Shown in pieces: positions 35,916 through 45,866 of a DNA stretch of 64,000 bases (the stretch's first letter is position 1; each line of letters begins with the position of its first letter). This stretch comes from Sulfitobacter sp. HGT1 (GTDB lineage: Bacteria > Pseudomonadota > Alphaproteobacteria > Rhodobacterales > Rhodobacteraceae). The notes under the pieces were generated by a model. It had not been told where the DNA came from. It ran no database searches and saw only the letters and a program-made list of their open reading frames with translations. Location of the stretch: the NCBI RefSeq assembly GCF_013282155.1, contig NZ_BLWI01000013.1, positions 1 through 64,000 on the forward strand. Reading direction: 5' to 3'. The position numbers and the translations under genes are program-made.

Positions 35916-36473
35916 CTATGTCGCAACCTTCAGGGTTTCAAAGTAGTTGGCGACACCATCAAACAGTTCTGCACTCGATCCATCCACCGCATTACCAGAC
36001 AATCCAAGCCAGCCTATGCGCTCCTCGAATTGTGTCTGGGCCGCTAATGCGGATTCGATTGAGGCAAGACGGCTCACGTAATCCACGTGCCATGGCCAAC
36101 TGAACCAAGCTTCGTTTGTGTGATCAACAATGGTATTTTCGCCGTCGGAAATTTCATACTCCATGACCAATCCGGGCATCTGATCGCCAAAAAGCATCCC
36201 CCAATAGCTGGAGGGGAAACGTTCTTCATTTGGTGTAAAGAGAATGCGGGTCAGACAATCAAATTTGAAGTCAATTTTTCTTTCCTTGGGCGTAAGGCCA
36301 ATTGCGTTGATCACCTTTGATGGCCAGTCGAGGGTCAAGACTTTGTTATCAAGCCTGAAGCCGCCACCCGACAGCGAAGCAAAGCTGTTCGTGCTGGAAA
36401 CAAGGGCACGCACCGGAAGGAGCAGTCCAAATTCGGATTCCACCAAAGAATCGAATTGAGAGTCAGGGTTCAT
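35916..36473 (-). CDS. Hypothetical protein
   Basis: A 185-aa soluble, acidic protein not assigned to a family. It contains several Trp/Phe-rich strands (FSWPWHVDYVS, YWGMLFGDQMPGLVMEYEI) and no signal peptide or membrane segment. ATG 36473 is chosen because GGAGG lies 6 nt upstream; a frame from 36557 would add 28 residues. It is convergent with the DUF995 gene and unrelated in strand to the LacI regulator on the right. Confidence 0.6.
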   Translation of the reverse strand: MNPDSQFDSLVESEFGLLLPVRALVSSTNSFASLSGGGFRLDNKVLTLDWPSKVINAIGLTPKERKIDFKFDCLTRILFTPNEERFPSSYWGMLFGDQMPGLVMEYEISDGENTIVDHTNEAWFSWPWHVDYVSRLASIESALAAQTQFEERIGWLGLSGNAVDGSSAELFDGVANYFETLKVAT

Positions 36474-36866
36474 ATTTGCCTCCATAGTATCCAAGGTCGT
36501 ATTTGGCACCGTGTTGCTCAGGATGGCATGACATTGATCAATCAGACCACTCTGCAACCATTTTCACTATGACAATCAGCCCTTCGCGCGACAAGTGGGC
36601 TTTGATCGCAGCGCCAGCCAGATTCAATCACCAAAGAGTCCGATGAATATCTTACGCACCCGCGGTGATATCTCTTCTTTGCGTTCTTAAAGAACGGTCT
36701 CGAAGGAATTCTGCAAGGCGCGCAAACCCTTGCGGACAGTGATGCCCTGCTCTGACCATTCGAAGTAACGGGTTCGCATGCTCCGATGCCAGACGTGAAT
36801 GCCGGAATGCGCCCTAGAAATCCAACATCAACACATGCAATAATTTCATAAACTTGGAGGCGTGAT
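36474..36866. other. Intergenic region before the LacI-type regulator
   Basis: About 390 bp with no recognised gene. A 13-bp palindrome GTTCTTAAAGAAC sits at 36683-36695 and an AATAATTTCATAA stretch at 36838-36850, close to the LacI start, recalls the operator candidate at 37859. GGAGG serves as ribosome site 5 nt before ATG 36867. Confidence 0.4.
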
Positions 36867-37847
36867 ATGAAAGTAACGGCGAAAGACGTGGCCCTACATG
36901 CGGGGACTTCAGTGTCAGCTGTCTCAAGAGCGTTTCGCCCACAGTCCTCGCTCTCCACTGAAATGCGGCAACGGATTTTGCGTACGGCAGCAACGATGGG
37001 CTATACAATTCCTGCCCAGAGGCTTGCCGCGAAAAGCGGGTCCAACACAATTTCACTGGTCGTGGGGGATGTATTGAACCCCTTTTATCCTTCAATCCTT
37101 GAAGAATTTGCCAGCGCAGTTCTAGGTAGCGGCATGTTGCTAGATTTGCATGTCGTGCCAAAAGGCGAAAGCGTTGACAGTGTCATGGCCCATGTTTTCA
37201 ATCAACGACCGAGCGCTGTTGTGGTCACATCAGCCACGCTTTCATCCGCTTTAGCCGAGCATTGTATGAAAAAGGGAATCCCAGTTGTTTTGTTTAACCG
37301 TGTCCAGATCAATACAGCAGTCTCTGCGGTGTGCTGTGACAACTACGCAGGGGCACAACAGGTGGCGAACCACTTGTTATCAAAGGGATACCGGAAGATC
37401 GCTTTTGTTGGCGGGGTGAAAAATACATCAACCCATTTGGAGCGATGGCGCGGTTTCGAAGATCGAATGACCCAAGCAGAAATGCCGGTTTTTAAATCCG
37501 TTTCGGGCCAATTCGATTACGAGACTTCATTTGACGCAGTCCGAGATCTTTTAACCAACGATGCACCTCCCGATGCGGTCTTTTGCGCCAACGACATTAT
37601 GGCATTTGCTGCGATTGATGCTGCAAAATCCATAGGGCTCTGCATTCCTGATGATTTGGCAATCGTGGGGTTTGATGATGTGCCAATGGCGGCATGGCGG
37701 TCGTATCGCTTAACAACTGTGCGCCAAAGAATTCGACTAATGGTCAAAGACACTCTCACATTGATATCCCAGCTTATTGAGGATCCCGGCGCAACCGGAA
37801 CGATCAGGATAACGCCCGGCCACTTGATCGAGCGGGACACCACCTGA
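36867..37847 (+). CDS. LacI-family transcriptional regulator
   Basis: A 326-aa repressor. N-terminal HTH (VTAKDVALHAGTSVSAVSRAF, residues 3-23) with the hinge helix (PAQRLAA) near 50, followed by a periplasmic-binding-protein-like effector domain (ISLVVGDVLNPFYPSILEEF, CANDIMAFAAIDAAKS, GFDDVPMA) as in family members. It lies just upstream, same strand, of the HisD-like/SDR/3-hydroxyacyl-CoA dehydrogenase genes and probably represses them through the palindrome at 37859. The effector is unknown. Confidence 0.9.
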   Translation: MKVTAKDVALHAGTSVSAVSRAFRPQSSLSTEMRQRILRTAATMGYTIPAQRLAAKSGSNTISLVVGDVLNPFYPSILEEFASAVLGSGMLLDLHVVPKGESVDSVMAHVFNQRPSAVVVTSATLSSALAEHCMKKGIPVVLFNRVQINTAVSAVCCDNYAGAQQVANHLLSKGYRKIAFVGGVKNTSTHLERWRGFEDRMTQAEMPVFKSVSGQFDYETSFDAVRDLLTNDAPPDAVFCANDIMAFAAIDAAKSIGLCIPDDLAIVGFDDVPMAAWRSYRLTTVRQRIRLMVKDTLTLISQLIEDPGATGTIRITPGHLIERDTT

Positions 37848-37858
37848 ATTTTTGCGCA

Positions 37859-37872
37859 ATGAAATATTTCAT
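37859..37872. promoter_or_regulatory. Candidate LacI-type operator
   Basis: A perfect 14-bp palindrome ATGAAATATTTCAT lies between the regulator and the dehydrogenase gene, 87 bp before the latter. The half-site ATTTCAT also occurs upstream of the regulator gene (near 36843). Fits autoregulation plus control of the downstream cluster, but LacI operators more often have a central CG. Confidence 0.4.
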
Positions 37873-37958
37873 CGTCATGTACATTTATTGCAGGGGATTA
37901 AGCCCTTCGATATCCAGAAAAGGAATTTAGCCAACGCTCTGCGAATGAGGACACCATC

Positions 37959-39287
37959 ATGACAATCAGCTATTTGAAGACCGGCAAGCCAGAGTCAGAC
38001 CGCGCCGACGAAGACGCCAAAACCCGCAGTGTTGTTGAAGCCACCCTGAAGGACATTGAAGAACGCGGCGACACCGCCGTGCGCGCACTTTCCGAAAAGT
38101 TTGACAACTACTCTCCCCTCTCCTTCAAGTTGTCTCAGTCAGAAATTGATGCTCTGATGGCTCAGGTAAGTCCGCGCGAGATGTCAGACATCAAGTTCGC
38201 GCAAGAGAACGTGCGCCGCTTTGCCCAAGCGCAGCGCGATTCCATGCAAGATATTGAAATCGAAATGCAACCGGGCGTGATCCTTGGGCATAAAAACATT
38301 CCAGTGCAATCGGTGGGCTGCTATGTGCCCGGCGGCAAATTTCCCATGGTCGCGTCGGCACATATGTCTGTGGCAACGGCTGCGGTTGCTGGGGTGCCAC
38401 GGATCATCGCCTGCACGCCCCCGTTCAATGGTGCCCCCAATCCGGCAGTGATCGCGGCAATGCATCTGGGCGGCGCACACGAGATTTACGTCATGGGCGG
38501 CATTCAGGCCGTTGGGGCGATGGCCATCGGAACCGAAACAATAGAACCGGTTCACCTGCTTGTTGGCCCGGGCAATGCATTTGTTGCCGAGGCAAAGCGC
38601 CAGTTGTTCGGGCGCGTTGGAATCGATTTGTTTGCCGGGCCAACAGAAACGATGGTGATCGCGGATGAAACAGTTGACGCCGAACTATGCGCAACCGATC
38701 TGCTTGGGCAGGCGGAACATGGGTATAACTCCCCTTGCGTGCTTCTGACAAATTCCAAAAAACTCGCGACAGAGACAATGGCCGAGATCGAGCGCATCCT
38801 GAAAATCTTGCCAACTTCAGGCACAGCGCGGGTATCTTGGGAGGATTACGGTGAAGTCATCGTTTGCGATACCTATGAGGAAATGCTGCAAGTTGCCGAT
38901 GATATCGCCTCGGAGCATGTTCAGGTCATGACCGATCGCGATGATTGGTTCCTTGAACATATGACCTGCTATGGCGCGCTGTTTCTTGGCCCGCGAACCA
39001 ACGTGGCAAATGGTGACAAAGTCATCGGTACAAACCACACGCTTCCGACGAAAAAGGCGGGCCGCTATACGGGCGGTCTTTGGGTCGGAAAATACCTCAA
39101 AACGCATTCGTACCAGAAGATCACAACCGATGAGGCGGCCGCCGAAATCGGAGCATATGGGTCGAGACTGTGCATGCTTGAGGGTTTTGTAGGTCACGCT
39201 GAACAATGCAATATCCGTGTACGGCGTTATGGTGGCGTGAATGTCCCTTATGGCGAAGGCGCACCTTTCAAGGAGACATCTTCATGA
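37959..39287 (+). CDS. Histidinol-dehydrogenase-family alcohol dehydrogenase (HpsN-like)
   Basis: A 442-aa zinc- and NAD-dependent dehydrogenase. Hallmarks: [66 protein letters not shown], and [10 protein letters not shown], with [22 protein letters not shown] near the C-terminus. True HisD is tied to histidine genes and oxidises histidinol; this copy lies in a LacI-controlled catabolic cluster and resembles the HpsN branch (sulfopropanediol dehydrogenase) and related sugar-alcohol enzymes. GAGG is 9 nt before ATG. The SDR gene overlaps its stop. The exact substrate is not determinable. Confidence 0.82.
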   Translation: MTISYLKTGKPESDRADEDAKTRSVVEATLKDIEERGDTAVRALSEKFDNYSPLSFKLSQSEIDALMAQVSPREMSDIKFAQENVRRFAQAQRDSMQDIEIEMQPGVILGHKNIPVQSVGCYVPGGKFPMVASAHMSVATAAVAGVPRIIACTPPFNGAPNPAVIAAMHLGGAHEIYVMGGIQAVGAMAIGTETIEPVHLLVGPGNAFVAEAKRQLFGRVGIDLFAGPTETMVIADETVDAELCATDLLGQAEHGYNSPCVLLTNSKKLATETMAEIERILKILPTSGTARVSWEDYGEVIVCDTYEEMLQVADDIASEHVQVMTDRDDWFLEHMTCYGALFLGPRTNVANGDKVIGTNHTLPTKKAGRYTGGLWVGKYLKTHSYQKITTDEAAAEIGAYGSRLCMLEGFVGHAEQCNIRVRRYGGVNVPYGEGAPFKETSS

Positions 39288-40045
39288 ATTTGCCACAGGT
39301 GCCTTCTTTTCGCCTGGACGGGAAACGCGCGCTGGTAACGGGCGCGAGCTCTGGCATCGGGCTGGGCTGTGCGACTGCCCTAGCGAGTGCCGGAGCCGAG
39401 GTCATTTGCGCTGCACGCGGCGCAGAGAAACTGACCCAAGTCGTGGAAGCGATTAGCGCGGCGGGTTGGTCTGCGCGCGCTCTACCGTTGGATCAAACAG
39501 ATCTTGGGGCACTGGCGCAGACGTTTGAAGGGCCGGCGTTTGATGTGGTGGTAAATTCGGCAGGCATGGCGCGCCATAGCCCTGCCCTGGAAACCACCCC
39601 GCAAGACTATGACGCGGTTATGGATGTTGATCTTCGCTCGGCATATTTTTTATCCGCCTATGCAGCCAAAGCAATGAAACGGGAAGCAAGGTCTGGGTCT
39701 ATCATCCACATCTCGAGCCAGATGGGCCATGTTGGCGGCGTAGAACGTGCCGTCTATTCCGCAGCAAAGCACGGGCTTGAGGGTATGGTGAAATCCATGG
39801 CGATCGAGTGGGGCGAACTTGGCATCCGCATCAATACACTTTGTCCGACGTTCATTCGCACACCATTAACCGCCCCTACGTTTGCCAACCCCGAAAGAGC
39901 CGCGTGGATCTTGGAAAAGATCAAACTTGGACGTGTTGGTGAAGTCAGCGATATCATGGGTGGCCTGATCTATCTCGCGTCAGAGGCTTCGGCGATGGTA
40001 ACGGGCACAGCCCTGATGATCGACGGAGGGTGGACCGCAGATTAG
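39284..40045 (+). CDS. SDR-family oxidoreductase
   Basis: A 253-aa classical [18 protein letters not shown] near 22-36 binds the cofactor, VVNSAGMA, the catalytic Ser in [11 protein letters not shown], Tyr and Lys in [12 protein letters not shown], and the C-terminal [13 protein letters not shown] are intact. ATG 39284 overlaps the preceding dehydrogenase stop by 4 bp with AAGGAGA upstream. Works with the HisD-like enzyme on successive oxidation of a polyol or similar compound, inferred from neighbourhood. Confidence 0.9.
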   Translation: MNLPQVPSFRLDGKRALVTGASSGIGLGCATALASAGAEVICAARGAEKLTQVVEAISAAGWSARALPLDQTDLGALAQTFEGPAFDVVVNSAGMARHSPALETTPQDYDAVMDVDLRSAYFLSAYAAKAMKREARSGSIIHISSQMGHVGGVERAVYSAAKHGLEGMVKSMAIEWGELGIRINTLCPTFIRTPLTAPTFANPERAAWILEKIKLGRVGEVSDIMGGLIYLASEASAMVTGTALMIDGGWTAD

Positions 40046-40192
40046 GCACCAACCCGATGGCAGGCATAGCAGCGCCACTTCGGAATTCCATTTCCCCCAA
40101 ATGCGAGCGTTCGGGTTGCGAAAAACACCTTTGCGGGTGGCTAAAACTTGAGCGTGCAAGCCAATTCTCACTCAAAAAGAAGAGCCACTGAC

Positions 40193-41137
40193 ATGACATC
40201 ATCGACAGCAAGATCAATCGCCGTTGTTGGCGCAGGCCTCGTTGGAATGGGTTGGGCAATAGTATTTGCGCGCGCCGGGCATGACGTCCGGGTCTACGAT
40301 GCCAACCCCGATCTTTTGGTTGCCCTGCCGGACAGGTTGGCAGTCTCACTTGCGGACCTGCTGGAATTTGGTTTGATCAAAGATCCTGCGGCCATCGCGG
40401 ACAGGGTCAAGATCGCCTCTTCACTCGCTGATGCCGTTCGGGGGGCCACGTATATCCAAGAATCCATTCTCGAAAGAGTCGATGTAAAACAGAGCCTTTA
40501 TCAGGAACTGGATACGTTGATTGATGATGATGCGATTGTTGGCTCCTCTTCATCCGGAATTCCGTCCTCCGAATTCACTGTTGGCCTCTGCATCGCCCCG
40601 CGCTGCCTTGTGGCCCATCCGGTGAACCCACCCTATCTGATGCCCGTCGTCGAATTGGTCCCAGCAACATGGACCCTACCCGAAGCGGTAGACACCGTGC
40701 ATGCGCTGATGGAAGAGGTCGGCCAGCAACCGATCCGCGTGACGCGCGAGGTCCAGGGGTTTATTCTGAACCGTCTTCAAGGGGTGCTTCTGCGCGAGGC
40801 TTGGGCGCTTTATGAAGAGGGCTATTGCAGCCTCGCCGATATTGACACGACGATTTCAAAGGGCCTCGGCATGCGGTGGTCTTTCATGGGCCCGTTTGAG
40901 ACCATAGATTTGAACGCGCCGGGTGGCCTTGCCGATTATGCCCACCGTTTGGGGGGCCTATATCAATCGATTGCCGCAGAGCGCCCGGTTCACGCCCCAT
41001 GGAGCGAGGCGCTTATCAAGCGCGCGGATGAAGAACGGCGTGCGGCATTGCCGCTTGAGGCGCTGCCAGATCGCTGCACATGGCGCGATCGGCGGTTGAT
41101 GGCCCTTGCCGCGCATCAAAGCACCCAGGAAAATTGA
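40193..41137 (+). CDS. 3-hydroxyacyl-CoA dehydrogenase family protein (lambda-crystallin/gulonate dehydrogenase-like)
   Basis: A 314-aa NAD-dependent dehydrogenase. GAGLVGMGWAIVFARAGHDV near the N-terminus is the NAD loop; SSSSGIPSSEF, HPVNPPYLMPVVELVPA and the C-terminal GFILNRLQGVLLREA match the L-gulonate 3-dehydrogenase/carnitine dehydrogenase branch, which does not use CoA esters. ATG 40193 follows an AAGAAGAG site; a frame from 40148 would add 15 residues. Third structural gene of the LacI cluster. Confidence 0.87.
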   Translation: MTSSTARSIAVVGAGLVGMGWAIVFARAGHDVRVYDANPDLLVALPDRLAVSLADLLEFGLIKDPAAIADRVKIASSLADAVRGATYIQESILERVDVKQSLYQELDTLIDDDAIVGSSSSGIPSSEFTVGLCIAPRCLVAHPVNPPYLMPVVELVPATWTLPEAVDTVHALMEEVGQQPIRVTREVQGFILNRLQGVLLREAWALYEEGYCSLADIDTTISKGLGMRWSFMGPFETIDLNAPGGLADYAHRLGGLYQSIAAERPVHAPWSEALIKRADEERRAALPLEALPDRCTWRDRRLMALAAHQSTQEN

Positions 41138-41249
41138 TGGGACAGTGCCGTAGACCGATAAGGCTCTGACCTACCCAAGAATTGGTTGTCGATTATGATA
41201 GGTGTCGTGGGCTTTGCTGCGGAGGCAGGCTGGCCCTCGCCGCTTCATG

Positions 41250-42635
41250 TCATGCCCCTGAGACAGCAGGTCGCAAAGGCATTACTTCATGGAACTTCCC
41301 GCTCGCGGTGAATTCGGGAGGCGCATCGCTTTTGCGCACGGTGACATCATCCAACCCGTTATCGCGAAATACCTGTTTCACCGCGCCGATGACCTCTTGA
41401 AACACCGGCCCTGCCAGCGCCTCCTCGGCCAATTGTATGCGCAGTTCGAAATCTCTCTCACGCGTCTGGACCAGCTGGATGCGCCGGGCGTGGGCGTGCT
41501 CCAGATTGAAGACGAGCGGCGACAGCGTCACTTCGCCCACACGCACAAGCGTCGCCTGTCGCCCCTCCACCTGAAAACTGCGGAACGGTGACCCACAGGG
41601 GCAGGTGTCCCGGTCGTAGCGGACACAGTCGCCGAGATCGTATCGGATAAAAGGCTGAACCTCGTTAGCGAGCACCGTCAGCAGAACGGTCTCTGACACC
41701 GTGCCATCGGGAACGGGCTGCATTGCCTCGTCGACGGCTTCGAGGATGACCCAATCTTCGTTCACATGCTTCCTCCCGTGGCTGCACTCGAACGAAAGCG
41801 CCAAGCATTCGGTGCTCCCATAGGGATCGGAAATGCCGTATTTCAGCGAAGGAAAGGCCCGCCCGGCCCGCTCTCGAAGGTCATCCGTGAGTGTCTCGCC
41901 ACCCGTGGTAAAAAGCGCAGGCTCGATCTGCAGCCGCCCGGCCATCTTTTCCTCGACGAGGATGGCCAGCATGCTGGGGTATGTCACGATCCAAGCGACG
42001 TTCCCGATCATATTGAGCCTGTCAACGAGTCGATCAATCGGCTGCTCGGCCTCGATGAAGGTTAAACCCAACCGCTTCGCCAGTGGTGGGTACAGGCGTT
42101 GCATCAGCTTGTTGAATCCGTTTCCGGCAAAGTGACCGTTCCCACCGCTAATTGTCACCCTCACGCCGAGCTTGCTGATGTCCCTTAGGAGCCTCCAATG
42201 GTACAATTCGAAACGCGCCATCATAATTCCATAGACATATTCCACGAAGGATGACGACAAGACGATGACTGCCGGTTCGCCCGACGTACCGGAGGTTTGA
42301 AAAACGGCAACATCTTCAACCGGCACACCGACCTTCTGCATATCTCGAAGATGCTCGTGGGCCCTTTCGAGGGGAAGAGAGCGTATCGTCAGCCAGTCGT
42401 CGAATTCTGCCATGAGGCCGGGTTTGCGGGTAACGGGCAAGTCGCGCAGTTCGATCTCGCTTGAGGGTCGCAGATCCGCATAGAGTCTGCGAAACAGAGG
42501 AGAATCGCGCCGCGCCTTTTCCACGAGACGTCGTAGATTGTGAAGTTGTCTTGCGTCTATGCGTTTTCGTCCGCCCCAAGCCGTCCAACGACCGCTGGCA
42601 AAATAACCCAATGCTCTAGGAAGACTGAAACGCAT
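41250..42635 (-). CDS. Phenylacetate-CoA ligase/CapK-like adenylate-forming enzyme
   Basis: A 461-aa acyl-adenylating enzyme. It has the phosphate loop TSGTSGEPAVIVLSSSF near 110 and YGSTECLALSFEC near 270 (adenine/acid-binding region). A Cys-rich segment (CVRYDRDTCPCGSP near 355) is a feature of the PaaK/CapK group. Members activate aromatic acids or modify polysaccharides (CapK). There are no phenylacetate degradation genes nearby, so the role is open. Single gene, opposite in direction to the rhodanese gene. Confidence 0.82.
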   Translation of the reverse strand: MRFSLPRALGYFASGRWTAWGGRKRIDARQLHNLRRLVEKARRDSPLFRRLYADLRPSSEIELRDLPVTRKPGLMAEFDDWLTIRSLPLERAHEHLRDMQKVGVPVEDVAVFQTSGTSGEPAVIVLSSSFVEYVYGIMMARFELYHWRLLRDISKLGVRVTISGGNGHFAGNGFNKLMQRLYPPLAKRLGLTFIEAEQPIDRLVDRLNMIGNVAWIVTYPSMLAILVEEKMAGRLQIEPALFTTGGETLTDDLRERAGRAFPSLKYGISDPYGSTECLALSFECSHGRKHVNEDWVILEAVDEAMQPVPDGTVSETVLLTVLANEVQPFIRYDLGDCVRYDRDTCPCGSPFRSFQVEGRQATLVRVGEVTLSPLVFNLEHAHARRIQLVQTRERDFELRIQLAEEALAGPVFQEVIGAVKQVFRDNGLDDVTVRKSDAPPEFTASGKFHEVMPLRPAVSGA

Positions 42636-42991
42636 ATCCGCTCACGATGCTCGTTTTTGTATCCAACGTCGAAAACGTTGTTGATCCGAAACTAAACTCT
42701 GAAGCGCTGTGTCAATTGATCAATGTCACATCCTGCAGTCAGACTGGTCGGCTGGTATCACCTTCTGATTTTACGAGCATGTCCGGTGACTTGTTTCCGA
42801 TCGCGCTGTGTGGTCGTTCCTGGGTGTCGTATCTATGCGAGGTCTTCAACTTTTACGCCGACGCGCAGGACGACGAAGACCTCCTTCATGACGGTGGGCC
42901 ACCTTAAGATCGGGTAAATTTTGATGACGGAGCGCCATACAAGGGGCTAAGCTTAACCACAGACCGCCGATGAACTCTGGAGGACCAAATC
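42636..42991. other. Intergenic region between divergent genes
   Basis: About 355 bp containing the promoters of the CapK-like and rhodanese genes. An open frame at 42647-42907 (plus) was considered and its translation is not protein-like. GGAGGA at 42978-42983 is the ribosome site for the rhodanese gene. Confidence 0.4.
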
Positions 42992-43582
42992 ATGAAAAAT
43001 CTCGCATGGACAATCACCCTGACATTGATCGCCGGGGCGGCGATGGCGGGAAATGAAGTGGGTATCACCAAGGACATGCCTTCGGTCACCGTGCCGACGG
43101 CGAACGGGATGGTGGAGATCGACCGGATCCAGGACACCGAAAACCAATTGAGCGGTGAATGGGCGCTGACATCCCGCCCCTGCCCGAATTTTTGCATTCA
43201 ACCGCACAGCCCTGCGGAAGGAGTCACCACGATCGGCGAACTGGAACTGATCGAGATGCTCAAGGACCCCGACGCCGTGGTGGTGGACAGCCGCACGCGT
43301 GACTGGTTCGAGGGCGGCACGATACCCGGCGCGATAAACATTCCTTATACCTATGTCGTGGATGAGCTTGCACAGTTGGGCTGCGAGCCGGATTTTGACG
43401 GCTGGGACTGTGCGGCGGCAAAGCCCGTAGCGCTGTTTTGCAACGGGGTCTGGTGCGGCCAGTCGCCCGCGGCGATCCGCAATATGATCAAGGCTGGCTA
43501 CCCGGCAAACCGCATTTTCTATTATCGCGGAGGCATGCAAACCTGGCGTCTGCTTGGCTTGACCGTAATTGGTGGCGAATAG
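42992..43582 (+). CDS. Exported rhodanese-like protein
   Basis: A 196-aa periplasmic protein with a signal peptide (MKNLAWTITLTLIAGAAMA). The rhodanese fold spans about residues 75-190, with VVVDSRTRDWFEGGTIPGAINIP and the active-site loop ALFCNGVWCGQSPAAI holding the catalytic Cys (about residue 150). A CPNFC pair near residue 65 is an extra possible redox site. GGAGGACC is 8 nt before ATG. Sulfur transfer or redox role in the periplasm; partner unknown. Related exported rhodaneses associate with PQQ or cytochrome systems. Confidence 0.88.
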   Translation: MKNLAWTITLTLIAGAAMAGNEVGITKDMPSVTVPTANGMVEIDRIQDTENQLSGEWALTSRPCPNFCIQPHSPAEGVTTIGELELIEMLKDPDAVVVDSRTRDWFEGGTIPGAINIPYTYVVDELAQLGCEPDFDGWDCAAAKPVALFCNGVWCGQSPAAIRNMIKAGYPANRIFYYRGGMQTWRLLGLTVIGGE

Positions 43583-43677
43583 CGGCCCGATGTGATCGGG
43601 CGCTTCAAGCACCGCGATGTCAACCAGTCCACGCGCTGCACCGCTGCCAAGTGTAAGTCCTACCGTGGTTTGGGATG

Positions 43678-45825
43678 TCAGCGCGATGGTTTCACTAGCG
43701 CAGGTTGGACAGGGGTAGCGTTCTGGCCCGGCACCAGTTGAAACACGATAGCCTTTCCATCTGTGAAAAACGGATCACCTGTCAGGTTTTGCCCAAGGAT
43801 CGGTGCAACAAGTTGGATCGGTTGTTCTGACCTGACCAGCCCCGTTTTTTGAAGGTCGGTCACAAGTAAATCACGCTCTGCATCGATGTTCGGGTCGATG
43901 CGGTGCGTCAGTCCCCATTTCAGCCCGTCATCAAAACTGGCCGTACCGACAAAGATCAGCAAACCATCTTGGGTGCGAAAATCTGTGCGCCAGAACCGGG
44001 CGTGGTGGCGTATTCTCAGGCTTTCTTCCTCTGTCCCGATTTGAAACCCAAAATCGTTCGGTCGGCCGTTCCAGAATGCGGGCGTGATCGGGGCCGTGTC
44101 ATACTCTTTGCTGAACCAGGCCGCGAATGCTGCACGTGACATGGTATCAATTCCCGGTCGGTCTGCGATGCGCCACCCGGCCTTGCCAAAGACTTTGACA
44201 AAGTCCGCACCATTCTCAGCCTGAACAACCAGACTGACCGGTTCCTGCGGCTGGCCCAGAATGTTTTCGGAATGGGTGGGCAACTGTCCTGTCGCAAAGG
44301 CTGTTTCAAGTGGCACATCCAGCTGCATGATCGCCGGAACGGATCGCAAGTTGCGGGTTTGCTGGTGGTCTTTCACGACCATTATAACGGCTATGACAGC
44401 GCTGAAAACCACAGCGATGGAGACGATCTTGCGCCACAGCACAACCGCAGGCCGCATGTTTATATCTCTTCTGGTCTGTAGCCACTCCGCCAGCCAGATC
44501 CCCAGCAGCGCCCAGAGACTCCCTACAAGATACCCGTTCAAAACATCGCTCAGGTAGTGTTCAACCAAATAGACCCGGCTGAGCCCGATCAGCAAAATCA
44601 ACGTAGAACCAACAAGAAACGAAACGACAATCGGGCTCACGCGCTCTCGGATGAGAATGAAGAACACGAACCCAAAGAACGCGACGCTGGCAGCACTGTG
44701 ACCACTGGGGAAGGAATAACTGCTTTCGGCGAATACCGCCATCTCGGGGCGCGGGCGCGCAAAGATGTTCTTGAGCAAAGTTACCGTTAACTGATTGCCG
44801 ATCAATGCCAGCCAAAGGCCGGGCAGATAGTGCTGCCGCCGATGCAATAACAGCACGGCGGAAACACTGATCGCCAGTAACGCGATGACCTTCCAGCTTC
44901 CAAGGGCGGTAAACACCGTGAAAAACCGCACCAAAGCTGGGTCACGAAAGGCAGCCAGCAGGTTGGCGACACGGATATCCAACGCAACAATCTGGCTTTG
45001 CATGACGAAATCCAGCGTCGAACTGGCATAAAGAAACAGAAAATATACAAACGCAGATGCCAGAATGGTGACAGGCAAACCCGCGAAAGACTCTCTCGAC
45101 ACGCGCTCTGACAGGAATCTGAAAAGGATCGGATGGCGCTCTATCAGGGCGCGGACATCGGGGTTATTCTTGATCGCCGAAGCGACAGAACGCAAAACAG
45201 AAATGAAGAACGGCAAGGCTTTGCGCAGTTTGACCACAGCGAACCACAGAACCGCCAAGAGCAGCAGAACCGCGATGGCAAACAGCCCGGCCCGCGTCAT
45301 CGTGGCGCTGAACAGGCCCGTCGCCGTGCCAAAGAAATACCCGACACTGATCAGCGCAACGGCGTAGGTAAAGCCCCCGATCACGTTCCATAAAAGAAAC
45401 CGGCGTCGGGACATCCCCGACAACCCCGCCACCACGGGAATGATCGGCCGCAGCGGGCCAAAAAAATGGCCCAGAATGATGCTGGGCGCCCCGTATTTCT
45501 CAAAGAAACGTTTTCCGCGCTCCAGATGTGCAGGTGAGAATACCCGCCTGCCCTCTTGAAAAAGGCTGGCACCTTTGACCCCAATCCTGAAACTGATCTC
45601 GGCCCCCAGTATTGTGCCAATAGCCACAAACCAGATCATATCCCCGAAATCATAGATGCCACGGGCAACGAGCGCGCCGCCAAGAACAACGACCACAGTG
45701 CCGGGGGCAAAGACGCTGGTCAAAACCATGGCTTCGCCAAAGGCAAACAGACCGATCAACCAGTAGCCCCAAAGACCCAACGACGGGATCGAAGGCAAAA
45801 TATCGTTCATATACGCCTGCATCAT
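43678..45825 (-). CDS. DedA-PAP2-LssY fusion membrane protein
   Basis: A 715-aa three-part protein. Residues 1-200 are a DedA/SNARE-associated domain (FAFGEAMVLTSVFAPGTVVVVLG, HFFGPLRPIIPVVAGLSGM). Residues about 260-460 are a PAP2 phosphatase with its signature residues in KNIFARPRPE, PSGHSAASV and SRVYLVEHYLSDVLNG. Residues about 500-700 resemble the C-terminal domain of LssY. Probable role: undecaprenyl-diphosphate or phospholipid dephosphorylation and flipping. Such fusions occur in many proteobacteria. Several possible ATGs within 15 bp at the start. Not operonic with neighbours. Confidence 0.87.
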   Translation of the reverse strand: MMQAYMNDILPSIPSLGLWGYWLIGLFAFGEAMVLTSVFAPGTVVVVLGGALVARGIYDFGDMIWFVAIGTILGAEISFRIGVKGASLFQEGRRVFSPAHLERGKRFFEKYGAPSIILGHFFGPLRPIIPVVAGLSGMSRRRFLLWNVIGGFTYAVALISVGYFFGTATGLFSATMTRAGLFAIAVLLLLAVLWFAVVKLRKALPFFISVLRSVASAIKNNPDVRALIERHPILFRFLSERVSRESFAGLPVTILASAFVYFLFLYASSTLDFVMQSQIVALDIRVANLLAAFRDPALVRFFTVFTALGSWKVIALLAISVSAVLLLHRRQHYLPGLWLALIGNQLTVTLLKNIFARPRPEMAVFAESSYSFPSGHSAASVAFFGFVFFILIRERVSPIVVSFLVGSTLILLIGLSRVYLVEHYLSDVLNGYLVGSLWALLGIWLAEWLQTRRDINMRPAVVLWRKIVSIAVVFSAVIAVIMVVKDHQQTRNLRSVPAIMQLDVPLETAFATGQLPTHSENILGQPQEPVSLVVQAENGADFVKVFGKAGWRIADRPGIDTMSRAAFAAWFSKEYDTAPITPAFWNGRPNDFGFQIGTEEESLRIRHHARFWRTDFRTQDGLLIFVGTASFDDGLKWGLTHRIDPNIDAERDLLVTDLQKTGLVRSEQPIQLVAPILGQNLTGDPFFTDGKAIVFQLVPGQNATPVQPALVKPSR

Positions 45826-45866
45826 ACCCTAGCCTGAAAACCGCTGTAGCATCGCAAGCCAGCTTA

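Noticed and set aside
42647-42907. Plus-strand frame of 86 codons in the CapK/rhodanese gap
   Set aside because: No ribosome site and unremarkable sequence; it lies in a promoter region between divergent genes.
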